Origin: Deltaproteobacteria bacterium
GTDB lineage: Bacteria > Myxococcota > Myxococcia > SLRQ01
Assembly: GCA_007128675.1 (NCBI GenBank)
Contig: SKWY01000448.1
Span: 1 to 7,854, forward strand
Length of the DNA: 7,854 bases
Direction of reading: 5' to 3'
A program made the position numbers and the translations under genes. Numbering within the stretch: position 1 is the first letter of the stretch; every line of letters begins with the position of its first letter. This document shows positions 1 to 5,157 of this stretch, piece after piece. A model generated the notes under the pieces. The model was not told the origin of the DNA. It made no database searches and worked only from the letters and a program-made list of their open reading frames with translations.

Positions 1-2
1 GC

Positions 3-326
3 CGCCGCTACCTAACCTTCTGGTTCAAGGGCTCTACTGACGGCGACGCTCCCGGTCTACGTTTTCAAGTCGCCAATGGCGGCACCATGACCAACTACTA
101 CGACATAAACGACATCGTCTCGGGAACTACCTTGACCGCTACTCCAACCACTGGAGGCGCCTACTCGACCCAACCAATCCATGTCGAGGAGTGGACCAAG
201 GTCAGGCTCGATCTGGATGGTGTCGATTGGGATGGGGGCTCGATAACCGACTATCCTCTGATCTTCAGGGTGCGGACGGTGAGCACCCACGACTGGTATA
301 TCGATGACATCCAGTTCGAGAACTAG
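3..326 (+). CDS. Partial secreted beta-sandwich protein (C-terminal part only)
   Basis: An open frame runs from the window edge to a TAG at 324-326, so only the last 107 residues are visible and the start lies upstream. The fragment begins RRYLTFWFKGSTDGDA, is rich in Thr, Gly, Asp and aromatic residues, has alternating hydrophobic strands (TKVRLDLDGVDW, LIFRVRTV) and ends WYIDDIQFEN. An ending of the type W-x-I-D-D-I-x-F is common in the last strand of extracellular carbohydrate-binding or jelly-roll domains, where acidic residues often hold calcium. From this I infer an exported or surface protein with a lectin-like C-terminal domain. No catalytic motif is visible and I cannot name a family. 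An in-frame ATG at 87 lies inside the domain and is not a likely start, because clear coding sequence precedes it. Confidence 0.6.
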   Translation, partial: RRYLTFWFKGSTDGDAPGLRFQVANGGTMTNYYDINDIVSGTTLTATPTTGGAYSTQPIHVEEWTKVRLDLDGVDWDGGSITDYPLIFRVRTVSTHDWYIDDIQFEN

Positions 327-339
327 CAGTCGACATATA

Positions 340-353
340 GATCAAGCCTGATC
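340..353 (+). other. Small stem-loop after the partial gene
   Basis: GATCA (340-344), a 4-base loop and TGATC (349-353) form a perfect 5-bp stem 14 bases after the stop codon at 326. No T-tract follows, so it is not a standard intrinsic terminator. It could be a weak 3'-end structure or chance. Confidence 0.2.
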
Positions 354-610
354 GTGCTCCATCGAGAGCGGCGCTGATGCAACACCATCACCTGCCGCTC
401 ATCGATGGGCGCGGGGCTGGTTTGGCCGAACGCTTCAGCTACATGGACGAAAGAGCCGGGCTCTCCAAGATGGTGGCGCTCGCAATAGCTGCCTATCAAA
501 CCATGGGAGCAAGAGCCTTGTCCTAGGCAGACGCCTGCCTCGAAAAGCTACGAAGACGGGCGCCGCGCTCGGAGTTATCCCGGCTCTCGATAGCTCGAAG
601 GACTGTAGCC

Positions 611-638
611 CTTGCTGGAGCAAGAACGCTGACTCCAG
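611..638 (+). other. Two mutually exclusive hairpins upstream of fadD
   Basis: CTTGC (611-615), loop TGGA and GCAAG (620-624) form a perfect 5-bp hairpin. CTGGAG (615-620) can instead pair with CTCCAG (633-638) across a 12-base loop. The two share bases and cannot form together. They sit about 60 bases before the fadD start, in a possible leader. No T-tract or known riboswitch core is visible. Stems this short can occur by chance. Confidence 0.2.
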
Positions 639-696
639 GGAGGCCGTGGGCAAAAAAGTCGATTGCTTCTCGACGTCTTCGTGATAAAGGGGTTGG

Positions 697-2484
697 ATGC
701 AATCTCACATATGGACGAAGCAGTATCCCGGGGGAGTTCCATCAGAGATACCAGCACCATCGCACGACTCTCTTCCCGAGATGCTAAGAGAAGCTGTTCC
801 GGGAAACGAAAACAAAGTCGCCTTCATTCAGTGCAACTGGAATGGAATGAATGGAACGTTGCGCTTTGGGGAGGTAGACCGCCTCTCGGATGCTTTCGCG
901 GTGTATCTGCGTGAGGTCGTGGGGCTCGATCCGGGGGACCGCGTAGCCGTTCAACTCCCAAACTGCCTGTCGTACCCCGTGGTCGTCTTCGGCATCCTCA
1001 AGGCCGGCTGTGTGCTGGTGAACACCAACCCGCTCTACACGGCGCGAGAGATGGCCCATCAGTTCTCCGACTCCGGCGCCAGGGCGCTAATAATAATTGA
1101 CATGTTCGCCGACCGTCTCGTGGAGGTTCTTGCACAGACCTCGATAGAGAAGGTCATCACCGCCAGAGTTGGAGAGTTCTTCCCGGCGGTGGTAGCCGGG
1201 GTGATTCGAATTGTCCAGAAGTACTGGGATCGTTCGATCCCCAAGATCGAGGTGCCTCATACTTCACTTCAAGAGGCCCTGTCGGAGGGTCGTCGCCGGC
1301 TCCATGAAGAAGGCACGAAGGCGAAGGATCGTCTAGATAGCTACCTCGATGGAATAGGTCAGGGCTCCCTCGCGGCTCTGCAGTACACCGGAGGAACTAC
1401 GGGAGTCTCGAAGGGCGCCATGCTCTCACACGGCAATTTGCTATCCAACAAAGAGCAGATGCTGGCCATGGCCGGAGAGCACATCCGCCCGGGCGAAGAG
1501 ACCATCCTAACCGCCCTGCCTCTCTATCACATATTCGCCTTTACGGTGGCACTACTTGGATTCTACTGCACGGGCAATCGAAATATTCTCATCCCCCAGC
1601 CCCGCCCTCCAAGCAACCTTAAAAGAGCTTTCGAGAACTACCGCGTCACATGGCTGCCCGGCGTGAACACTCTTTTCAACGCTCTTCTCAACGAACGCTG
1701 GTTCATCGAACACCCGCCTCGTCATTTATTCGCTTCCGTGGCCGGCGGAATGGCGCTTCACGAGTCGGTGGCGAAGCGTTGGCAAGAGGTAACCGGAACA
1801 GCAGTCGTCGAAGGTTACGGCCTCAGCGAATCGTCTCCAGTGCTGACCTTCAACCCTCTTGGAGGAACAGCCAAAGCGGGCAGCATCGGCATACCCGTGC
1901 CATCCACCGAGCTGCGCTGTGTAGACGAACAAGGCAACCCCGTTTCGGAGAATGAAACAGGGGAAATCATCGCGCGTGGTCCCCAAATCATGTTGGGTTA
2001 CTGGCAACGACCCGAAGAATCGGAGAGGACACTTGCGGACGGTTGGCTACATACGGGCGATATGGCGAGGATGGACGAAGATGGATTCTTCTACATCGTT
2101 GACCGCAAGAAGGACATGATCCTCGTCAGTGGCTTCAACGTGTACCCAAACGAGATCGAGGAGGTCATGACCCAGCATCCGGACGTGAGCGAGGCGGGTG
2201 TCATCGGCGTTCCCGACGCCGCATCTGGAGAATCGGTGCATGCGTACGTAGTCCGCGCAAACGAAAACCTGACCACCGAAGAGATCATACGCCACTGCCG
2301 CGAATCGCTCGCCCGTTACAAGATTCCGAAGAAGGTCGTGTTCCGTGACGATCTCCCCAAGAGCCTCATCGGCAAGATTCTTCGTAAGGATCTCCGCGCC
2401 GAAGTCCTAGGCACCGAGATGCCGGGAGCGGTTCTGGAAAAGGGTTCTGTCGAGCCTCGACAAGCTTCGGTACAAGGAAACTGA
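697..2484 (+). CDS. fadD: Long-chain fatty acid--CoA ligase (FadD-type)
   Basis: Activates fatty acids to acyl-CoA with ATP through an acyl-adenylate, usually at the inner face of the cytoplasmic membrane, feeding beta-oxidation or lipid synthesis. The 595-residue product follows E. coli FadD nearly end to end: N-terminal WTKQYPGGVPSEI, the ATP-binding loop YTGGTTGVSKGAM (230-242), PLYHIFA, EGYGLSE (372-378), the hinge region GWLHTGD (449-455) and DRKKDMILVSGFNVYPNEIE (469-488), and the C-terminal GKILRK with the probable catalytic Lys560. All expected adenylation motifs are intact. It is about 34 residues longer than E. coli FadD, mainly as a non-conserved tail after residue 570. ATG 697 is preferred because AGGGG at 688-692 precedes it, though only 4 bases away, and the FadD-like N-terminus begins there. 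It is probably co-transcribed with the transporter gene that follows. FadD family membership is firm; chain-length preference is unknown, and a related acid substrate is possible. Confidence 0.93.
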   Translation: MQSHIWTKQYPGGVPSEIPAPSHDSLPEMLREAVPGNENKVAFIQCNWNGMNGTLRFGEVDRLSDAFAVYLREVVGLDPGDRVAVQLPNCLSYPVVVFGILKAGCVLVNTNPLYTAREMAHQFSDSGARALIIIDMFADRLVEVLAQTSIEKVITARVGEFFPAVVAGVIRIVQKYWDRSIPKIEVPHTSLQEALSEGRRRLHEEGTKAKDRLDSYLDGIGQGSLAALQYTGGTTGVSKGAMLSHGNLLSNKEQMLAMAGEHIRPGEETILTALPLYHIFAFTVALLGFYCTGNRNILIPQPRPPSNLKRAFENYRVTWLPGVNTLFNALLNERWFIEHPPRHLFASVAGGMALHESVAKRWQEVTGTAVVEGYGLSESSPVLTFNPLGGTAKAGSIGIPVPSTELRCVDEQGNPVSENETGEIIARGPQIMLGYWQRPEESERTLADGWLHTGDMARMDEDGFFYIVDRKKDMILVSGFNVYPNEIEEVMTQHPDVSEAGVIGVPDAASGESVHAYVVRANENLTTEEIIRHCRESLARYKIPKKVVFRDDLPKSLIGKILRKDLRAEVLGTEMPGAVLEKGSVEPRQASVQGN

Positions 2485-2487
2485 ACG

Positions 2488-3501
2488 ATGGACATCCTAC
2501 AAATGCCGTCGCTCTTGGCCTTGACGCTACCGGAAATCGACCCCCACGAGTTTGTCAGCACACGCGATCAGATTCTGCTCATAGTGATGGCTTTCTTCAT
2601 TATGCTAGGCATGGGAGCGTCGACGACTCCGCGTGACTTCATTTCGGCCCTCCGCCGTCCAGCCGGCCTTGTCATAGGTTGGCTGACGCAGTTCACCATC
2701 ATGCCTTTCCTCGCCTTCGTGATGGTGGTGTTCTTCCTCGTGAAGCTGACCGACCTTCCACAGGAAGCCGTCTGGTTTCTTGGTATCAGCGCCCTCTTGA
2801 TGGGCTCGATCCCGGCGGGGACGACATCGAACATCTTCACGTACTTCTCGAAAGGGAACCTTGCCTTGAGCGTGATGATGACGACCAACTCCACGATTTG
2901 GGCGGTCGTCATGACGCCTCTCGCGCTGCTGATATACGGAGAGCTTCTCCTCGGAGGCGCGATCATGGGCATCGACATGCAGGCAGCCCATGATCTGAAG
3001 ATCCCGCTCACCAACATCATGGTGACGATCGCCTTGATGCTGGTGCCAGTCTTCGCCGCCATGGGGATCCGGCGTTACAACGCCAACGTCGGCGCCGTTT
3101 TGGAGCTTGTCGGTGGCATCCTCGGGATCTTCTTCATCATCTACCTCATCGTCACCTGGGTGCCGCGCAACTGGGCCATACTTACGGGGATGCCTTGGCA
3201 GGTCTACTTCATTACGGTTGGGCTTGGGTTATTCGGTATCACGATAGCCTACAACATAGCCAAGCTGATCCGCCTACACCCCAAGAATGCGCGCACGGTT
3301 GGCCTCGAAACGGGAATCCAGAACGGCCCGCTTGCAATCACGATAGTGTTGGTATCCTTCTCCGGGTCCGAGCATCTGGCCCTCGTGGCGATAATACCCG
3401 CGCTCTACACCCTCTTCATCGTCTTCGTCTCACTCTTCGTGACGCTATACTTCCGGCGAGCCAACCTGGCGGAGGAGCAGAAGATCCCCAGTTTGTTATA
3501 G
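2488..3501 (+). CDS. Bile acid:sodium symporter (BASS/SBF) family transporter
   Basis: A 337-residue, very hydrophobic inner-membrane protein with about 9-10 predicted helices, the usual BASS size. Family marks are GMGASTTPRDF (41-51) with QFTIMP (68-73), the first crossover region GSIPAGTTSNIFTY (106-119) followed by GNLALSVMMTTNST (123-136), and the second crossover region ETGIQNGPLA (274-283). In bacterial ASBT homologues of known structure, the Ser-Asn of the first crossover, a Ser and a Thr in the next helix, and the Glu and Gln of the second crossover bind sodium; here these are probably Ser114, Asn115, Ser128, Thr132, Glu274 and Gln278. The family carries bile acids, other organic anions or small acids with sodium; the substrate here is unknown. 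ATG 2488 follows the fadD stop by 3 bases, with AAGGA at 2474-2478 inside the fadD end, which points to translational coupling. That neighbour suggests, but does not prove, import of an acid then activated with CoA. Confidence 0.88.
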   Translation: MDILQMPSLLALTLPEIDPHEFVSTRDQILLIVMAFFIMLGMGASTTPRDFISALRRPAGLVIGWLTQFTIMPFLAFVMVVFFLVKLTDLPQEAVWFLGISALLMGSIPAGTTSNIFTYFSKGNLALSVMMTTNSTIWAVVMTPLALLIYGELLLGGAIMGIDMQAAHDLKIPLTNIMVTIALMLVPVFAAMGIRRYNANVGAVLELVGGILGIFFIIYLIVTWVPRNWAILTGMPWQVYFITVGLGLFGITIAYNIAKLIRLHPKNARTVGLETGIQNGPLAITIVLVSFSGSEHLALVAIIPALYTLFIVFVSLFVTLYFRRANLAEEQKIPSLL

Positions 3502-3561
3502 GGAGTCGAGGACTCGCCCCAGACGTCTTGGGCAACAAGAATTCACGATAGCTCCCCTTCC

Positions 3562-3633
3562 GTTCCACGGGCTGTTCGTGGGAGCGGACGAGAGTTCAAG
3601 AGAGCTTCCCATCGGTTCTACGGGCTGCTCGTG
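3562..3633 (+). repeat. Diverged 19-base direct repeat, two copies
   Basis: Copy 1 at 3562-3580 reads GTTCCACGGGCTGTTCGTG and copy 2 at 3615-3633 reads GTTCTACGGGCTGCTCGTG, with 17 of 19 bases identical and 53 bases from start to start. Both follow a CTTCC sequence. Copy 1 can also fold, TTCCACG pairing with CGTGGGA (one G-T pair) around a 7-base loop; copy 2 folds less well. They may be remnants of an interspersed repeat or a pair of protein-binding sites. With two copies and no third, the identity cannot be settled. Confidence 0.5.
3563..3583 (+). other. Hairpin downstream of the transporter gene
   Basis: A 7-bp stem with one G-T pair and a 7-base loop begins about 60 bases after the transporter stop at 3501. 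It is the strongest fold I see at the end of the first unit, but no T-run follows, so intrinsic termination here is only a possibility. Confidence 0.2.
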
Positions 3634-3937
3634 AGGGCTGTCTTTGCGGGCTCGCGCATCGAACGACGGCTTCCATGTTTTGGGGGGCCAGTCATGGGGC
3701 GCAACGAGAGAAGACGGGAAGCTGATCCTGCCAGGTCGCATGGCTTCTTGGACCGCCGGTTAGATCGCTTGGCTTTGCCCCGAATCACATGACGCCTTCG
3801 AAAGTGCCCCAAGCAGCGTGATAGACTGTGTGGGCATGGTACGAGCCAGCCCCGAGGCGAGCGGGCCTATTGGCGGCCATCTTTGGTGGGTTGTATGTAT
3901 GTTCAATCATGCCTTTTCTTGCCTGCCCGCCGCGAGA

Positions 3938-3943
3938 AAGGAG
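3938..3943 (+). promoter_or_regulatory. Ribosome binding site that decides the radical SAM start
   Basis: AAGGAG lies 11 bases before ATG 3955. The frame is also open upstream to an ATG at 3883, but a start there would place this strong site inside the gene and add 24 residues ahead of the twin-arginine motif. An in-frame GTG at 3943 overlaps the site itself. ATG 3955 gives a normal Tat-type N-terminus and is the best choice. Confidence 0.75.
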
Positions 3944-3954
3944 TGGCCTTTGAC

Positions 3955-5157
3955 ATGAACAGACGCGATCTCTTGAGGCTGGTGGGGGCGACTGCCGCCG
4001 GCGCGGGGCTCTTGGCGCTGGTCCCATCATTTCTCCGCGGGAAGAGAGGCAATGGTGGCGATAGTCAAGACAAAGATGGCGATACGCTCCAGGAAGAGCC
4101 AGAAAAGGTCTCGCAACCGGAAAGAAGCTCGTCTTCCACCGGAGCTCGCATAGAGGCGCGCTACTACCGCAAGGGCAAGAACGACTCGGTGCATTGCGAT
4201 CTTTGCTTCCACCGATGCCATGTATCGAGTGGATCAGCGGGATTCTGCCGCAACAGGATCAACGTGGAGGGCACGCTTCGCAACACAGTGTACAACATGC
4301 CCTCCGCCGTGGCCGTCGAGCCCACGGAGAAGGAGCCGATGCACCACTTCCTTCCCGGCACCAACATGCTGTGCATCGGTACGGCAAGCTGCAACTTCCG
4401 CTGCAGGTTCTGTCACAACTGGCATCTGTCCCAACGAAGCATCGAGCAAGTCCGGCGCCGTCGAACGCATACGCCCGGCGACCTCGTTCGCATCGCGAAG
4501 AGCCGCGAAGTACCGGCTGTCTCGTTCACCTACAACGAGCCCACCGTCTTCTACGAGTATATGTACGACGTCGCGGTCAAGGCGAAAAAAGACGGGCTGC
4601 GCACCATCATGCACAGCAACGGGGGAATCGAGTCACAACCGCTCCAAGATCTTTTGGCGCACATCGACGCCGCCACCATCGATCTGAAGGCCTTTTCGCA
4701 AGAGTTCTACAGGAACATATGCGAGGCAAGGCTCGAACCCGTTCTGGAGACGTTGAAAGCAATCAAGGAGAACGGCACTTGGCTCGAGATCGTGAACCTG
4801 GTCCTACCCGGCCACAACGACGAGCCCGCTCAGATTCGCGAAATGTGCGAATGGATCCGAACCGAACTCGGCCCGGACGTCCCGCTACACTTCAGCCGCT
4901 TCTTCCCCACGTACAGAATGACGAGCCTGTCCCCCACGCCGGTTTCTACTCTGGAGAGATGCCGGACGATAGCTCTCGAGGAAGGCCTCCACTTCGTCTC
5001 GATAGGTAACGTGCCCGGCCACGAGGCCAACTCGTCATTCTGCCCCGGCTGCAAGGCCCGTATCATTCATCGCGTTCAGTATACGGTATCGGAGATCAAC
5101 CTGAAGGACGGCGCCTGCACAAGCTGCGGCAGGCAGATACCAGGGATCTGGAAGTGA
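3955..5157 (+). CDS. amrS: AmrS-like radical SAM enzyme with Tat-like N-terminus
   Basis: Radical SAM enzymes use a 4Fe-4S cluster to cleave S-adenosylmethionine and start radical chemistry. The cluster motif is C146-NFR-C150-RF-C153, followed by SFTYNEPT (190-197), typical of the pyruvate formate-lyase-activating-enzyme branch. Upstream Cys81, Cys84, Cys88 and Cys98, the PTEKEPMHHFLPGT block (123-136), and a C-terminal CPGC...CTSCG ribbon (Cys363, 366, 388, 391) ending IPGIWK match the AmmeMemoRadiSam-system enzyme AmrS, whose reaction is not established to my knowledge. Unlike the usual form, this 400-residue protein starts MNRRDLLRL, a twin-arginine motif, then a hydrophobic stretch (9-27) without a clear AxA cleavage site and a polar Ser/Glu/Asp-rich linker to about residue 65. 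It may be exported or membrane-anchored. The gene overlaps the next by 4 bases. Neither AMMECR1 nor Memo is encoded in the window. The family assignment is strong; location and substrate are inferred or unknown. Confidence 0.87.
   Translation: MNRRDLLRLVGATAAGAGLLALVPSFLRGKRGNGGDSQDKDGDTLQEEPEKVSQPERSSSSTGARIEARYYRKGKNDSVHCDLCFHRCHVSSGSAGFCRNRINVEGTLRNTVYNMPSAVAVEPTEKEPMHHFLPGTNMLCIGTASCNFRCRFCHNWHLSQRSIEQVRRRRTHTPGDLVRIAKSREVPAVSFTYNEPTVFYEYMYDVAVKAKKDGLRTIMHSNGGIESQPLQDLLAHIDAATIDLKAFSQEFYRNICEARLEPVLETLKAIKENGTWLEIVNLVLPGHNDEPAQIREMCEWIRTELGPDVPLHFSRFFPTYRMTSLSPTPVSTLERCRTIALEEGLHFVSIGNVPGHEANSSFCPGCKARIIHRVQYTVSEINLKDGACTSCGRQIPGIWK

Larger units (their letters stand above)
327..696. other. 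Intergenic region without a convincing gene
   Basis: About 370 bases between the partial gene and fadD. The longest plus-strand candidate is a 49-codon ATG frame at 377-526 (MQHHHLPLIDGRG...). It resembles nothing I know and has only a weak purine-rich stretch upstream. The minus-strand frames here are Arg/Pro/Ser-rich and look like chance. I see a short hairpin just after the first gene (340-353) and two mutually exclusive hairpins at 611-638. I found no convincing sigma70-type promoter, although fadD is probably transcribed from somewhere in this stretch. Confidence 0.5.
3502..3954. other. Intergenic region between the two gene pairs
   Basis: These 453 bases separate the fadD/transporter pair from the radical SAM/membrane pair. 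Frames on either strand are short and of low-complexity Arg/Pro/Ser composition; none resembles a known protein. The region holds a diverged 19-base direct repeat (3562-3580 and 3615-3633), a hairpin over the first copy, and at its end the ribosome binding site of the radical SAM gene. A promoter for the second unit is expected here, but I could not find one with good -35 and -10 elements. Confidence 0.5.

Noticed and set aside
377..526. A 49-codon plus-strand frame between the first gene and fadD
   Set aside because: No recognisable sequence, a weak ribosome binding site and composition like its non-coding surroundings; it could only be kept if conserved elsewhere.
2568..3062. A 164-codon minus-strand frame opposite the transporter gene
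   Set aside because: It lies fully within a confident membrane-transporter gene and reads as a reverse-strand shadow of its codons.
3496..3741. Minus-strand 81-codon frame in the second gap
   Set aside because: It overlaps the transporter end, has no known motif, and its apparent repeated HEQPVE-like pattern simply reflects the 19-base DNA repeat.
3797..3825. TTCGAA-17 bases-GATAGA as a promoter of the radical SAM gene
   Set aside because: Each box matches the sigma70 consensus at only about 3 of 6 positions, no better than chance.
3883..3954. Upstream ATG extension of the radical SAM protein
   Set aside because: It would put the AAGGAG site inside the gene and 24 residues ahead of the twin-arginine motif.
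4194..5009. A 271-codon plus-strand frame inside the radical SAM gene
   Set aside because: Arg/His/Pro-rich, low-complexity translation in the wrong frame of a gene with intact cysteine motifs.
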